From: Prochlorococcus sp. AG-418-M08
GTDB taxonomy: Bacteria; Cyanobacteriota; Cyanobacteriia; PCC-6307; Cyanobiaceae
Length of the DNA: 64,000 bases
Assembly (NCBI GenBank): GCA_003213955.1
Contig: QCMG01000004.1
Location: forward strand, 83,069 to 147,068
Direction: 5' to 3'
The notes below the pieces were generated by a model. The model was given only the letters and a program-made list of their open reading frames with translations, did no database searches and had not been told where the DNA came from. The position numbers were made by a program, and so were the translations under genes. Of the stretch, positions 42,468-52,045 are shown piece after piece (the first letter of the stretch is position 1; each line of letters starts with the position of its first letter).

Positions 42468-43916
42468 ATGCTTGAGATTTTAAGTCATCGTTACTTAAAA
42501 GAATTTATTAAATCCAATAAAACAGATTGGGATCATATTTATTCTTTTGGGAGAATAATTTCAACATGTCTTCAAAAAAATGAAACTTATCTAATTAATT
42601 CAGAAATTTTTTCTTCATATAGTTGGATATCCCCTTTATTAATTTCTTTATTTTTATTCGAGGAAAATTCTACTTTTGTTTTAACTAAAGAAAAAATTGA
42701 ATTTGTAAAAAAAAATCATTTGGAAGATTTAAAAAATCTTGGATTTGAATTTACTTTAGAAAATAATCAAATAACTTTTTCTAATCACAGAGTTTGTCTT
42801 ATTACACTTGAAAATTTAATAAACGATTCAAATATTTTTCGATTTAGTAATCATCGCATAATTCTCTCTGGGATTGAAAATATAAAAGAAGATCTAAAAA
42901 ATCATTTTAGAATTTTATTGTTAAAAAAACATTGGTTTCATAATGATGAAAAAACATTATTTCGAAGTCAAGGGATAATTAGTAAATACAATAAACTTAA
43001 GAAAAAATTCTTTTTGAAGAAAGTTATAGATGATGATTTTATTTTTTTAGATCACAAAGAAGTTAGTCTCCTTTCCAAATTCTTTAATGAATATTCTTCA
43101 TTCTCTGATCAATTTCAGAGAGTTAGTGACGCTTTATCTGAAGGATGGGCTTGCTGGGTAAAACTCGACAATATTAATTTCGAGTGGATGTTTTATTTAG
43201 AACCATTTGATGAACTTTCTCAAATAAAAAAACTCATAAGCAATAATGAATTTGTTTTTTTATCAGCTTTAAGAAAGGATAATTTCTTCGAAAAATATCT
43301 TAATAAGCAAAGTTTAGAAATTGATAAAGTGATTAACTTTAAAGGGAATTTTAACGAAAAAAAGATTTTATTATATGTTCCTCCTCGACAAATGCTTCCA
43401 AATAATCCCTTTTTTTTTAAAGCAATTTTAGATCAGTGCAAAAAGTTAGTAATTTTCAGCAAGGGGTTCACTTTGGTTTTAACTGATGATTTGAATTTGA
43501 AGATTAATCTGGCTACTGAATTAGCTTCCAAACATGGAAAGCGAGTACTTTTAGAGACAATTTCTCCACATAATAACAAAATACTATGTGCCAGTTTTAA
43601 TTGGTGGATTAAAAATTCCTCTTTGTTAAAAAGTCCTGAACAAATAATTATCCCATTGCTACCAATCCCTGATATGAAAAAACCTATAAATCGAATAAAT
43701 GTCTCCTACTATAAAAAACAAGCGAAAGATTGGTTTCGTGAATTTTTACTTCCTGAGGCAATTGAAAAACTAGAAAGATCTGTCTCACCTCTGAGAAGAA
43801 ATTCAGGTAAACTCATAATTCTTGATGGTCGAGCCACCAAAAGAAGATGGGGGAGATCAATTTTGAAAAGTATTGAGCCCTCAAAACAAATAAACCATAT
43901 GTTACCTTTCGATTAG
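42468..43916 (+). CDS. DinG-like helicase relic without visible Walker A
   Basis: A 482-residue protein from ATG 42468 (an upstream TTG at 42447 is less likely). The C-terminal third resembles DinG/XPD-type superfamily 2 helicases: KILLYVPPRQMLP, LVIFSKGFTLVLT, then EQIIIPLLPIPDMKKPINRINV, LPEAIEKLERSVSPLRRNSGKLIILDGRATKRRWGRSIL, which matches motif VI and the usual end. The N-terminal two thirds have no GxGKT P-loop, DEAH box or Fe-S cysteines. ATP hydrolysis is therefore unlikely. It may be a cyanobacteria-specific scaffolding or ssDNA-binding descendant. Confidence 0.65.
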   Translation: MLEILSHRYLKEFIKSNKTDWDHIYSFGRIISTCLQKNETYLINSEIFSSYSWISPLLISLFLFEENSTFVLTKEKIEFVKKNHLEDLKNLGFEFTLENNQITFSNHRVCLITLENLINDSNIFRFSNHRIILSGIENIKEDLKNHFRILLLKKHWFHNDEKTLFRSQGIISKYNKLKKKFFLKKVIDDDFIFLDHKEVSLLSKFFNEYSSFSDQFQRVSDALSEGWACWVKLDNINFEWMFYLEPFDELSQIKKLISNNEFVFLSALRKDNFFEKYLNKQSLEIDKVINFKGNFNEKKILLYVPPRQMLPNNPFFFKAILDQCKKLVIFSKGFTLVLTDDLNLKINLATELASKHGKRVLLETISPHNNKILCASFNWWIKNSSLLKSPEQIIIPLLPIPDMKKPINRINVSYYKKQAKDWFREFLLPEAIEKLERSVSPLRRNSGKLIILDGRATKRRWGRSILKSIEPSKQINHMLPFD

Positions 43917-43943
43917 GATATTATTTAGAAAATATTTTTAAAT

Positions 43944-44189
43944 ATGGGAGAAGCAAAAAGGAGAAAAATACTAGGTATTCCTTCAAAAAAAAATAGTATT
44001 AAGAATAAAGTTGATCAATCACCTAGAATTTTTGATTGGCTACCAATAACAGTTAATCAAAAAGATAGTTTAATTAAACTAAGTATTAAAGCTAGTTGGT
44101 TTGGAATTGGAGCCTTAGTGATTTTATGGGTAGTTGTTAGATTTATTGGACCTGCTGCAGGATGGTGGACTCCTGCTGATTCATTATGA
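43944..44189 (+). CDS. DUF2839 small membrane protein
   Basis: An 81-residue protein with the signature N-terminus MGEAKRRKILGIPSKK, a linker containing FDWLPITVNQKDSLIKLSIKASW, and one C-terminal membrane span (FGIGALVILWVVVRFIGPAAGWW). This layout is that of the cyanobacterial DUF2839 family, function unknown. 27 bases after the helicase-like gene on the same strand, so probably co-transcribed. Convergent with recA, 2 bases apart. Confidence 0.82.
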   Translation: MGEAKRRKILGIPSKKNSIKNKVDQSPRIFDWLPITVNQKDSLIKLSIKASWFGIGALVILWVVVRFIGPAAGWWTPADSL

Positions 44190-44191
44190 AT

Positions 44192-45304
44192 CTAGGCTAC
44201 TGTCTTGATGTCATTGGCAATTATTGTACTTTCTGGTTTGCTATTTAATGCCTTCATGGAATTAGAGCTCACTTCTGTGCCTTCTGTCAACTTGCTTTTC
44301 ACGATAGTTTCTACTTTATTCTTTATTTCTAAGTTCTGATCTAACCAAATAATTGTGTTGTCTCTTCCTTGACCAATGTTTTCTCCTTCATAACTATACC
44401 AAGCACCTCTCCTGATTATAATATTAGTCTCTTCTGCTAAATCTAATAAACATCCTGTTGTACTGATTCCTTTGCCGAATAGAATATCAAATTCTGCAAT
44501 TCTAAATGGAGGAGCGACTTTATTTTTTGCTACTTTAACCTTTGCTCTTATTCCATATTCTTCTGTTCCTCTTTTTAGAGTTTGAATTCTTCTAATATCA
44601 AGTCTTACGGAAGCATAAAACTTTAATGCGTTACCTCCTGTGGTTGTCTCTGGATTTCCATACGTTACCCCGATTTTTAGACGTAATTGATTGAGAAATA
44701 TCACTGTACATCCTGATTTGCCAATATTACCGGTTATTTTTCTCATTGCTTGACTCATTAGCCTTGCTTGACTTCCTATTACGTGATCTCCCATTTCTCC
44801 TTCTATCTCTGCCCTTGGGGTTAGTGCTGCAACTGAGTCAACAACTACAAGATCTACAGCAGTTGATCTTATGAGTTGATCAACTATTTCTAATGCCATT
44901 TCCCCCGTGTCTGGTTGCGATACCAGTAAATTTTCTACATCTACTCCTAGAGATGCTGCATAAACTGGGTCTAAAGCATGTTCGGCATCTACAAATGCAG
45001 CTACTCCACCATTTTTTTGAACTTCAGCGATTGCATGAAGAGTTAAAGTTGTTTTTCCTGAGCTTTCAGGCCCGTATACTTCAACTACTCTTCCTTTGGG
45101 ATAGCCTCCTCCCAAGGCCAAATCTAAGGTAAGTGCTCCAGTGGATATTGTTTCTACTTTCATTCTTGAGGCGTCTCCCAGTCTCATTATTGATCCTCTC
45201 CCAAAGTTTCTTTCTATTTGACCTAAGACAAGATTTAATGCTTTGTCTTTTTCTTTTGATGAGGATTCAGCTGAATCTTTTTTTCTTCTTTCTTCAAAAT
45301 TCAT
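44192..45304 (-). CDS. recA: Recombinase RecA
   Basis: A 370-residue RecA, the strand-exchange recombinase and SOS co-protease. Walker [18 protein letters not shown] near residue 75, [33 protein letters not shown], Walker [29 protein letters not shown], loop L2 region [21 protein letters not shown] near residue 220 and the C-terminal DNA-binding part are present. The first 25 residues are Lys/Glu/Ser-rich. A LexA-like palindrome lies 83 bases upstream, suggesting DNA-damage control. Confidence 0.98.
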   Translation of the reverse strand: MNFEERRKKDSAESSSKEKDKALNLVLGQIERNFGRGSIMRLGDASRMKVETISTGALTLDLALGGGYPKGRVVEVYGPESSGKTTLTLHAIAEVQKNGGVAAFVDAEHALDPVYAASLGVDVENLLVSQPDTGEMALEIVDQLIRSTAVDLVVVDSVAALTPRAEIEGEMGDHVIGSQARLMSQAMRKITGNIGKSGCTVIFLNQLRLKIGVTYGNPETTTGGNALKFYASVRLDIRRIQTLKRGTEEYGIRAKVKVAKNKVAPPFRIAEFDILFGKGISTTGCLLDLAEETNIIIRRGAWYSYEGENIGQGRDNTIIWLDQNLEIKNKVETIVKSKLTEGTEVSSNSMKALNSKPESTIIANDIKTVA

Positions 45305-45386
45305 TTTTTACTTTCTTAATATGTTCTCATAATTATTTTAAATCTAGAATTATATTTTCAATTCAAATTTAATAATTACAATAAAT

Positions 45387-45400
45387 AGTACATTCGTACT
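45387..45400. promoter_or_regulatory. LexA/SOS-box-like palindrome upstream of recA
   Basis: AGTACATTCGTACT: the half sites AGTAC and GTACT are perfectly inverted around ATTC. It closely fits the cyanobacterial LexA consensus RGTACNNNDGTWCB (one mismatch at D). It lies between the HAD gene stop and the recA start on the minus strand, the expected operator position. Confidence 0.72.
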
Positions 45401-45414
45401 CTAGCTGAAGATAT

Positions 45415-46191
45415 TTAATTTGCAAGTAGTTGTTCTAAATTTTTTAATTTTAATAATTTTATTTCATGAGGTAGGTAATTTCTATCAGTATTTTTTAAAT
45501 AACCCCAGTCAGCTAAGTAACAAGGTATGTGTTTTGTTTCAATATTTTGCTTAATATCAATAAGTGTTTTTTTTCTGTCTTCTATAAAACCCATAATTTC
45601 ATATTCATGTGATAGCTTTCCCGCTATTTCAATTTTAGTACCTGATTCATAACCAAAAATTAACTCTGGAAAAATATTTAATTTTTCCAGAATTTTTTCT
45701 GCAAATAGTTTACCTTTTGTTGTTATGATCCCTGTCTTGATTTTTTCTTTCTTTATCCTTTCTATAAAATTTATAACTTCAGAAAAGGGTTTGTGTAAGT
45801 TTACCCAATTTTCAAAATCTTTATCAATTTGATATTTTCTTGATTTATCAAGATATTTTTGTAAGTCTGTAGAATCCCAAGAATTATCTGATAGTATTTC
45901 TTCACAATTTTGATGATATTTTTTTAGAAAATCACTTTTATTATTATTATTTAATGGATTTTCTTTTTTGATAATTTCGTGGACAATTATTAACATCTCC
46001 CATCCGTATTTAACCCAGGGTCTCATTTCTATAAAAGTATTTGAAACTTGTTTATAAAGATTTTGATCAATAGATATGTCTGAGGTATTTAAGTACTTTT
46101 CACAAGCTAGTAAAGCACTATGCCAATACTCATTCATTCCATCAACAATAACTCCGTCAAAATCAAAAAGAAATAATTTCTTAGAGTACAC
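45415..46191 (-). CDS. HAD-family hydrolase
   Basis: A 258-residue haloacid-dehalogenase-like phosphatase. Motif I is FDFDGVIVDGMNEYWHSAL near residue 8 (nucleophile and acid Asp), a large helical cap follows (residues 25-130), motif II is the T of TGIITTKGKLFAEKIL near residue 155, and motifs III/IV lie near HEYEIMGFIEDRKKTLIDIKQN (Lys upstream in GTKIEIAGKL). A generic phosphatase of unknown substrate. It starts 17 bases after the tRNA-Gln gene on the same strand and is followed at 110 bases by recA. Confidence 0.86.
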   Translation of the reverse strand: MYSKKLFLFDFDGVIVDGMNEYWHSALLACEKYLNTSDISIDQNLYKQVSNTFIEMRPWVKYGWEMLIIVHEIIKKENPLNNNNKSDFLKKYHQNCEEILSDNSWDSTDLQKYLDKSRKYQIDKDFENWVNLHKPFSEVINFIERIKKEKIKTGIITTKGKLFAEKILEKLNIFPELIFGYESGTKIEIAGKLSHEYEIMGFIEDRKKTLIDIKQNIETKHIPCYLADWGYLKNTDRNYLPHEIKLLKLKNLEQLLAN

Positions 46192-46208
46192 TCAAGTAAA
46201 TTTTAGAA

Positions 46209-46280
46209 CTGGGCCGCTAGGATTCGAACCTAGGAATGTCGAGACCAAAACCCGATGCCTTACCACTTGGCGACGGCCCA
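46209..46280 (-). tRNA. tRNA-Gln (TTG)
   Basis: Reverse complement folds as a 72-base tRNA: acceptor TGGGCCG/CGGCCCA, D-arm GCCAAGTGGTAAGGC, anticodon stem-loop TCGGGTTTTGGTCTCGA with anticodon TTG, and T-arm CCTAGGTTCGAATCCTAGG. CCA is not encoded. It directly precedes the HAD gene. Confidence 0.94.
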
Positions 46281-46389
46281 ATGATAATTTATTTTAATAC
46301 ATCAATAGATTTTTTTCTATCAAAAAAAATATAAAACCTGTATTTTAAAAAATTGATTAAATTTATTATTTTTTGAAGAATCCATTGAA

Positions 46390-47400
46390 TTAGGTTATTT
46401 TCCATGGCTTCAGCAAGTTCTTTGCTTTTTTTATTGCTAAATCCATTTTTTCTGGACATTCATATAATTTCTTATTATTTTTATCGGCATAATCAATGAG
46501 TGGTTGCATTATTCTTCTCGCATAACTACCAAAAGCAATTCCATCAGGGAAATTATTTATTTTTAAAAATTCATGAGTTTTCCCATTTGTACCTCCTGCT
46601 AGTTGAATTAGACCTGGAGGAAGTTTAGATCCTATATTTTCCCATAATTTAACCGTATCTTTTCCTGTCGTTGGTGCCAAATCACCAGACATAGGCTTTC
46701 CATCAAGTTGCCAAATAAGCGGAACATTATGTTCAAGAAGAATTTCATACCTATCCCAGAATGCTTTGGAAAGATCTATTGGTTTTTTTTTGGATTGATT
46801 TAATCCACAACTGACAGAAATTGTTTTTAATTTTATTCCTGAATTCTTGATTAGATTGGATACTTTTATAAAAGAATCTATTCGATTAATTTCTGTATGA
46901 ATTTCTACTGCATCAGGTTTAATTGCTTTTAGAGTGTTTGGTAGATCATTGTTTAATAAATTGTATTCATATTCAGAAATTAAATTTAAGGGGCAACTAT
47001 TTATACATCTTCCACATCCATAGCATTTATTTTCTTTGACTCCAGAATGATCTATTGCAGAAGTAGGGCAAATCTTCTCACATGGTCTTGAACAATTAGA
47101 GGGGCATTGCAATGGATCAAATTTGGCTTTACGAAAATGTATATCTTTCCCATCACTAATACTTATCATTAACCCTGGAGATGCACCAAAAACTGCTTTA
47201 GCCCATTTGATACCATTCCTTGCAGCTTGTACTATCGACTGTTCAGCAGCAACATCTATGTAATCAACTCCAGCAGCAGAATAAATAGCACATAAATCTT
47301 CTATAGCAACAATATCTTCATTGCTTGCCCCACAAATTAATTTAACCCATTTCTCTGAACCCTTTTTATTTTTATCAAACAGCTCAATTTCAGAATTCAT
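46390..47400 (-). CDS. ldpA: LdpA, light-dependent-period iron-sulfur protein
   Basis: A 336-residue Fe-S protein. Residues about 100-145 hold two ferredoxin-like clusters: a first Cys set [14 protein letters not shown] and a second [12 protein letters not shown]. The N-terminal domain is [33 protein letters not shown], and the C-terminal part is TIM-barrel-like ([27 protein letters not shown]). In Synechococcus elongatus LdpA senses redox/quinone state and sets circadian period with light. It starts inside the end of ndhN (11-base overlap), so the two are coupled. Pairing with an NDH-1 subunit fits a redox role. Confidence 0.87.
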   Translation of the reverse strand: MNSEIELFDKNKKGSEKWVKLICGASNEDIVAIEDLCAIYSAAGVDYIDVAAEQSIVQAARNGIKWAKAVFGASPGLMISISDGKDIHFRKAKFDPLQCPSNCSRPCEKICPTSAIDHSGVKENKCYGCGRCINSCPLNLISEYEYNLLNNDLPNTLKAIKPDAVEIHTEINRIDSFIKVSNLIKNSGIKLKTISVSCGLNQSKKKPIDLSKAFWDRYEILLEHNVPLIWQLDGKPMSGDLAPTTGKDTVKLWENIGSKLPPGLIQLAGGTNGKTHEFLKINNFPDGIAFGSYARRIMQPLIDYADKNNKKLYECPEKMDLAIKKAKNLLKPWKIT

Positions 47401-47860
47401 TTAAAATGTAATCATCTAAAGATTGCCATTCAAGTTTTCTCGAGCCGCCCATTTCAACAACAATTTTTAGTTTATTATCTGCAGTACAAATTTTAATTAA
47501 GCTTTCTAATTCTGACTGTGACAAGACTTGACCTTCTAAAAGCCACAATAATTTATTCTTATCATTTTCATTAAAAAGTTCCGATGCCTGCGGTATCACT
47601 TGCTGTACTTCTCCAAGAGCTCCATTCCTGCCTACACTTTGATGACCAAGATGAGGAGGCCTTACACCATGTAATTTTAGTAAAAATACTTCAGGATCTC
47701 CTAGTCCCCTCGCGGAGGTTATGTAAGTTTTAAACCCTTTAGCTCGCATTCTTCTTAAAAGTCGAGTTTCATATCCCCCCTCAAGAGGAGCAAACATTGC
47801 TAAACATTTATTTTTATTTAAATCGCTGTGAAACTTTTTTCCTGAAAGAAGTAATGGCAT
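47390..47860 (-). CDS. ndhN: NAD(P)H-quinone oxidoreductase subunit N
   Basis: A 156-residue cyanobacterial/plastid NDH-1 subunit. Conserved sequences: [23 protein letters not shown] at the N-terminus, [50 protein letters not shown] near residue 50, and [14 protein letters not shown] near residue 107. NdhN sits in the membrane-peripheral arm of the photosynthetic NDH-1 complex for cyclic electron flow. Single gene start at 47860; ldpA overlaps its 3' end. Confidence 0.95.
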   Translation of the reverse strand: MPLLLSGKKFHSDLNKNKCLAMFAPLEGGYETRLLRRMRAKGFKTYITSARGLGDPEVFLLKLHGVRPPHLGHQSVGRNGALGEVQQVIPQASELFNENDKNKLLWLLEGQVLSQSELESLIKICTADNKLKIVVEMGGSRKLEWQSLDDYILNEF

Positions 47861-47910
47861 AAAAATTTCCTTTATCTATATATTATTTTATTTTATGGTA
47901 CTTGATGATG

Positions 47911-47916
47911 TAGAAT
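47911..47916 (+). promoter_or_regulatory. Putative -10 element of the ribosomal operon (ATG-TAGAAT)
   Basis: TAGAAT in GATGATGTAGAAT. The same context, GATGATGTAGAAT, occurs upstream of rpmJ, and AATGTAGAAT before rplM. It is 232 bases before the rplC ATG, so the leader would be about 220 bases. No convincing -35. Confidence 0.45.
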
Positions 47917-47943
47917 CAATAATCGGTGAAATTTTTATGCTCG

Positions 47944-48047
47944 CAAGCTAGCCGAGCCTCTTAAAAGATTCACACTTTTAGCGTTTCGTTAAAAGAAATG
48001 GGACAGGTCTAACCCGAAGAGAAACTTTCTAGTTTTAGAAAAGTCTC
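47944..48047 (+). promoter_or_regulatory. Structured leader of the ribosomal protein operon
   Basis: The 282-base gap before rplC holds several stems: GCTCG/CGAGC (47939-47957), CTTTTAGCG/CGTTAAAAG with a TTT loop (47975-47995, nine pairs including one G-U), GGG/CCC around 48001-48018, and GAGAAACTTTCT/AGAAAAGTCTC (about 48020-48047, imperfect). TAAAAG at 47962-47967 can also pair with CTTTTA at 47975-47980, competing with the second stem. This could be a regulatory or autogenous-control leader. Confidence 0.45.
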
Positions 48048-48142
48048 ACCCAGTTTAGATTGATTTTCTATTAACTAGATCCTTGAACTTTTTAAAGGAT
48101 TTAATAATTAAAAATTAATTATTAGCTAGCATATTAAGTCTT

Positions 48143-48796
48143 ATGTCTATAGGAATTTTAGGAAAGAAATTGGGGATGTCCCAATTATTCGATGATGATG
48201 GCAATGCAGTGCCGGTAACTCTCATAGAGGCCGGTCCATGTCGTGTCACTCAATTAAAAACACAATCTTTAGATGGCTATACCGCTATTCAGATAGGTTA
48301 CGGGGCGTCTAAGGATAAACATCTGACTAAGCCTGAGAAGGGACATTTATTAAAGTCAGGAGAAGAATTTCTAAAGCACTTGAAAGAATATAGGGTTGAA
48401 GAAACCTCTTCTTATGAGATTGGAAAAGAAATAACAGTTACAAATTTCGAGGTAGGTCAAAAAGTAGATATTAGCGGTAAATCAATGGGTAGAGGATTTT
48501 CTGGATATCAGAAGAGACATGGATTCAGTAGAGGACCTATGAGCCATGGTTCAAAGAATCATAGAGCTCCAGGTTCTACTGGTGCTGGAACAACTCCAGG
48601 AAGAATTTATCCTGGTAAAAGAATGGCAGGAAGATATGGAGGTAAAAAAATTACTACAAAAGGATTATTAGTAGTCAAAATTGATGATCAGAAAAATTTA
48701 CTTGTTGTGAAAGGTTCGGTACCAGGTAAGCCTGGTTCGATAGTTAACATCAAACCTAATAATGTTTTAGCAAATAAATTAGGAGGACAATTATGA
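48143..48796 (+). CDS. rplC: 50S ribosomal protein L3
   Basis: 217 residues; L3 organises the 3' end of 23S rRNA early in 50S assembly. Starts with [19 protein letters not shown]; the conserved loop [30 protein letters not shown] near residue 115 reaches the peptidyl-transferase centre. The first gene of the operon in this window: rpsJ, which precedes rplC in E. coli S10 operons, is absent here, as is usual in cyanobacteria. Overlaps rplD by 4 bases. Confidence 0.98.
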   Translation: MSIGILGKKLGMSQLFDDDGNAVPVTLIEAGPCRVTQLKTQSLDGYTAIQIGYGASKDKHLTKPEKGHLLKSGEEFLKHLKEYRVEETSSYEIGKEITVTNFEVGQKVDISGKSMGRGFSGYQKRHGFSRGPMSHGSKNHRAPGSTGAGTTPGRIYPGKRMAGRYGGKKITTKGLLVVKIDDQKNLLVVKGSVPGKPGSIVNIKPNNVLANKLGGQL

Positions 48797-49425
48797 CCAC
48801 TCTAGAAACACTAAAATGGGATGGTAAAAAAGCTGGCAACGTTTCAATAGACTTAAAAGTTGCGAAAGAAACTTCTTCTGCTGATTTAATTCATAGAGCT
48901 GTGCTTAGACAATTAGCTAATAAAAGACAAGGAACTGCATCCACCTTGACAAGGTCTGAAGTTCGTGGAGGTGGTAGGAAACCATATAAGCAAAAGGGTA
49001 CAGGTCGAGCTCGTCAAGGATCAATAAGAACTCCACTAAGGCCAGGAGGAGGGGTAATTTTTGGTCCTAAGCCACGCTCGTATAACTTGGATATGAATCG
49101 AAAAGAGAGAAGATTAGCTCTTAGAACTGCCCTCATGTCAAGAGTTTCTGATATTAAAGCTGTTGAAGATTTTGGTTCCACACTAGATAAACCCCAAACC
49201 AGTGAGATAGTCAATGGGTTATCTCGATTAGGCATTGAAAAAACAGAAAGGGTTTTGGTTATTCTTGATAGCCCTTCTGAAGTTATTAAAAAATCTATTA
49301 ACAATATTAAAAAGGTAAAATTAATTTCTGCTGATCAGTTAAATGTTTTTGATATTCTCAACGCTAATAAGTTGGTCATAGGTCAATCAGCAATAAACAA
49401 AATTCAGGAGGTTTATGCATCATGA
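48793..49425 (+). CDS. rplD: 50S ribosomal protein L4
   Basis: 210 residues; binds 23S rRNA and lines the exit tunnel with its extended loop. The loop is [40 protein letters not shown] near residues 55-95. In E. coli L4 also represses its own S10 operon via the leader; whether this applies here is unknown, but a structured leader is present upstream of rplC. Overlaps rplC and rplW by 4 bases each. Confidence 0.98.
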   Translation: MTTLETLKWDGKKAGNVSIDLKVAKETSSADLIHRAVLRQLANKRQGTASTLTRSEVRGGGRKPYKQKGTGRARQGSIRTPLRPGGGVIFGPKPRSYNLDMNRKERRLALRTALMSRVSDIKAVEDFGSTLDKPQTSEIVNGLSRLGIEKTERVLVILDSPSEVIKKSINNIKKVKLISADQLNVFDILNANKLVIGQSAINKIQEVYAS

Positions 49426-49724
49426 GTAAATTATTTGATTCCCGTTTGGCAGATGTAATTCGAAAACCTGTAATTACAGAAAAAGCTACAAATGCATTAG
49501 ATCTTAACCAATATACGTTTGAGGTTGATCATAGAGCAGCAAAGCCTCAGATAAAAGCAGCAATTGAGTCCTTATTTAGTGTTAAAGTTATAGGAATAAA
49601 CACTATGAATCCTCCAAGGAGAACAAGAAGAGTCGGTAAATTCTCCGGTAAACGTTCTCAAGTCAAGAAGGCAATTGTACGTCTGGCTGAAGGAGACAAG
49701 ATCCAACTATTCCCAGAATCTTAA
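49422..49724 (+). CDS. rplW: 50S ribosomal protein L23
   Basis: 100 residues; sits at the exit-tunnel mouth and is a docking site for trigger factor and SRP. Conserved [38 protein letters not shown] and [20 protein letters not shown] are visible. The ATG overlaps the rplD stop by 4 bases (ATGA), so translation is coupled. Confidence 0.98.
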   Translation: MSKLFDSRLADVIRKPVITEKATNALDLNQYTFEVDHRAAKPQIKAAIESLFSVKVIGINTMNPPRRTRRVGKFSGKRSQVKKAIVRLAEGDKIQLFPES

Positions 49725-49735
49725 GGAGTATTATC

Positions 49736-50599
49736 ATGGCTATTCGTAAATTCAAACCCTATACACCTGGAACTAGACAAAGAGTTGTTACTGATTTTAG
49801 TGAGATTACAAGTGCGAATCCAGAAAGATCATTAATAGTTTCTAAGCATAGAGTTAAAGGTAGAAATAATAGAGGGGTAATAACATGTAGACACAGAGGT
49901 GGTGGTCATAAAAGACAATATAGATTAGTAGATTTCAGAAGAGATAAAAGAAATATCAATGCAAAGGTTGCCGCTATTCATTACGATCCCCATAGAAACG
50001 CTCGGCTTGCTCTTCTGTTTTATGAAGATGGAGAAAAAAGGTATATTATCGCACCTTCAGGAGTAAAAGTTGGTCAAAATGTAATTTCTGGTGAAGGTGT
50101 TCCAATTGAAGATGGCAATGCAATGCCCCTATCAAATATGCCTTTAGGATCAAATGTTCATTGTGTAGAACTATATGCTGGTAGAGGTGCTCAAATGGTT
50201 AGATCTGCAGGAGCTAGTGCACAATTAATGGCTAAAGAAGGAGATTATGTCGCCTTGAAACTCCCATCAACTGAAGTTAGACTTGTACGTAAAGAATGTT
50301 ATGCGACTTTAGGTGAGGTTGGTAATTCTGAGATACGTAATACTAGCTTAGGAAAAGCAGGCAGAAGAAGATGGTTAGGTCGAAGACCTCAAGTAAGAGG
50401 TAGTGTTATGAACCCATGTGATCATCCACATGGAGGTGGAGAGGGTAAAGCTCCGATTGGTCGAGCAGGTCCTGTAACCCCATGGGGTAAGCCAGCTCTT
50501 GGACTAAAGACACGCAAGAAGAACAAGACAAGTAACAAATTAGTTGTTCGAAAACGTCGTCGTGTTTCTAAGAGAAGTAGGGGAGGAAGAGACTCTTGA
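49736..50599 (+). CDS. rplB: 50S ribosomal protein L2
   Basis: 287 residues; needed for subunit association and peptidyl-transferase assembly. N-terminal [41 protein letters not shown], and the C-terminal [24 protein letters not shown] (with the conserved His near residue 230) are intact. The basic tail is [26 protein letters not shown] Shine-Dalgarno lies just upstream (AAGGAG). Confidence 0.98.
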   Translation: MAIRKFKPYTPGTRQRVVTDFSEITSANPERSLIVSKHRVKGRNNRGVITCRHRGGGHKRQYRLVDFRRDKRNINAKVAAIHYDPHRNARLALLFYEDGEKRYIIAPSGVKVGQNVISGEGVPIEDGNAMPLSNMPLGSNVHCVELYAGRGAQMVRSAGASAQLMAKEGDYVALKLPSTEVRLVRKECYATLGEVGNSEIRNTSLGKAGRRRWLGRRPQVRGSVMNPCDHPHGGGEGKAPIGRAGPVTPWGKPALGLKTRKKNKTSNKLVVRKRRRVSKRSRGGRDS

Positions 50600-50637
50600 T
50601 CACTACTATTTTTATTTTTATTTCTATTTTATAAATC

Positions 50638-50913
50638 ATGGGACGTTCATTAAAAAAAGGACCTTTTATAGCTGATAGTTTGCTCAAAAAGGTAGAAAAA
50701 CAAAATACTGATAATGATAAATCAGTAATCAAAACATGGTCTAGATCTTCGACTATCCTGCCTGTAATGATTGGACATACAATCGCTGTTCATAACGGCA
50801 AGGCTCATATACCAGTATTTATAACTGAACAAATGATTGGCCATAAATTAGGCGAATTTGCTCCCACAAGAACCTATCGTGGTCACTTAAGAGATAAAAA
50901 GGGGGCGAGATAA
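50638..50913 (+). CDS. rpsS: 30S ribosomal protein S19
   Basis: 91 residues; complexes with S13 in the head of the 30S near the decoding-site side. The N-terminus [20 protein letters not shown] and the conserved [25 protein letters not shown] and [16 protein letters not shown] are all present. Separated from rplB by 38 AT-rich bases. rplV begins at the next base after the stop. Confidence 0.98.
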   Translation: MGRSLKKGPFIADSLLKKVEKQNTDNDKSVIKTWSRSSTILPVMIGHTIAVHNGKAHIPVFITEQMIGHKLGEFAPTRTYRGHLRDKKGAR

Positions 50914-51300
50914 ATGACAAAAACACCTGAAATGACAAAAAAAGCAATTGCTCACGGTAAGTACATTCGTGGTTCTGCATCAAAAGTAAGAAGAGTTCTC
51001 GATCAAATTAGAGGTAAATCTTATAGAGATGCACTAATTATGTTGGAATTTATGCCATACAGATCTACTGATCCTATTACTAAGGTTTTAAGATCTGCAG
51101 TGGCAAATGCAGAACATAACCTAGGTATGGAACCTTCTTCCTTGATAATATCTTCCGCTTCAGCTGATAATGGTCCAGTGATGAAAAGGTTTAGACCAAG
51201 AGCTCAAGGTAGAGCTTTTTCTATCAAAAAACAGACTTGCCATATTAGTATCTCTGTTGAACCCGCTCTTAATCCAGCCAATAAGGAGGAACAAAACTAA
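50914..51300 (+). CDS. rplV: 50S ribosomal protein L22
   Basis: 128 residues; its beta hairpin lines the exit tunnel and macrolide site. Visible: [47 protein letters not shown], and the hairpin [27 protein letters not shown]. About 10 extra N-terminal residues ([10 protein letters not shown]) precede the usual start. Its last base is the first base of the rpsC ATG. Confidence 0.98.
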   Translation: MTKTPEMTKKAIAHGKYIRGSASKVRRVLDQIRGKSYRDALIMLEFMPYRSTDPITKVLRSAVANAEHNLGMEPSSLIISSASADNGPVMKRFRPRAQGRAFSIKKQTCHISISVEPALNPANKEEQN

Positions 51301-52034
51301 TGGGAAATAAAATAAATCCAACGGGACTTAGGTTAGGTATCACCCAAGAACATCGTTCTAAATGGTTTGCAACATCTAAAACTTATCCAATCCTTCTTCA
51401 AGAAGACTATAAAATTCGAAATTTCATCCAAAAGAAATATAGTTCAGCAGGAATTAGTGATGTTTTAATTGCTAGAAAAGCCGATCAGTTAGAATTAGAA
51501 TTAAAAACAGCTAGACCTGGAGTTATTGTAGGAAGGCAAGGAAGTGGTATTGAAGAATTAAGATCAGGCATACAAAAAACTATTGGAGATAGAACAAGAC
51601 AAGTCAGAATTAATGTAGTTGAAGTTGAGAGAGTTGATGCCGATGCATATTTACTCGCTGAATACATAGCACAACAATTAGAAAAAAGAGTTGCCTTTAG
51701 AAGAACTATAAGGATGGCTTTGCAAAGAGCGCAAAGAGCTGGAGTTCTAGGCTTGAAAATACAAGTTGGAGGAAGACTTAATGGTGCTGAAATAGCTAGA
51801 TCAGAGTGGACTAGAGAAGGTAGAGTTCCTCTCCATACTTTGAGAGCTGAGGTCGATTATGCAATACGTGAAGCGAATACAACTTATGGTATTTTGGGTA
51901 TTAAAGTTTGGGTTTTTAAAGGAGAGGTCCTTCCTAAAGAAGAACAAAGTATTCCTGTTGGGGCAATTCCCAGAAGGAAAGGTACTAGAAAACCTCAGCA
52001 ATTTGAGGATCGTTCATCAAATGAGAATTCTTAG
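51300..52034 (+). CDS. rpsC: 30S ribosomal protein S3
   Basis: 244 residues; forms the mRNA entry channel with S4 and S5. [23 protein letters not shown] at the start, a KH-type RNA-binding region with [21 protein letters not shown] near residue 75, and [34 protein letters not shown] near residue 157. The acidic/Asn tail is a little longer than in E. coli. One-base overlap with rplV. Confidence 0.98.
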   Translation: MGNKINPTGLRLGITQEHRSKWFATSKTYPILLQEDYKIRNFIQKKYSSAGISDVLIARKADQLELELKTARPGVIVGRQGSGIEELRSGIQKTIGDRTRQVRINVVEVERVDADAYLLAEYIAQQLEKRVAFRRTIRMALQRAQRAGVLGLKIQVGGRLNGAEIARSEWTREGRVPLHTLRAEVDYAIREANTTYGILGIKVWVFKGEVLPKEEQSIPVGAIPRRKGTRKPQQFEDRSSNENS

Positions 52035-52045
52035 GAGATATTAAA

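Noticed and set aside
44893..45372. Two long plus-strand frames opposite recA
   Set aside because: They are antisense shadows of the highly conserved recA gene; their translations are Leu/Phe-rich without family features.
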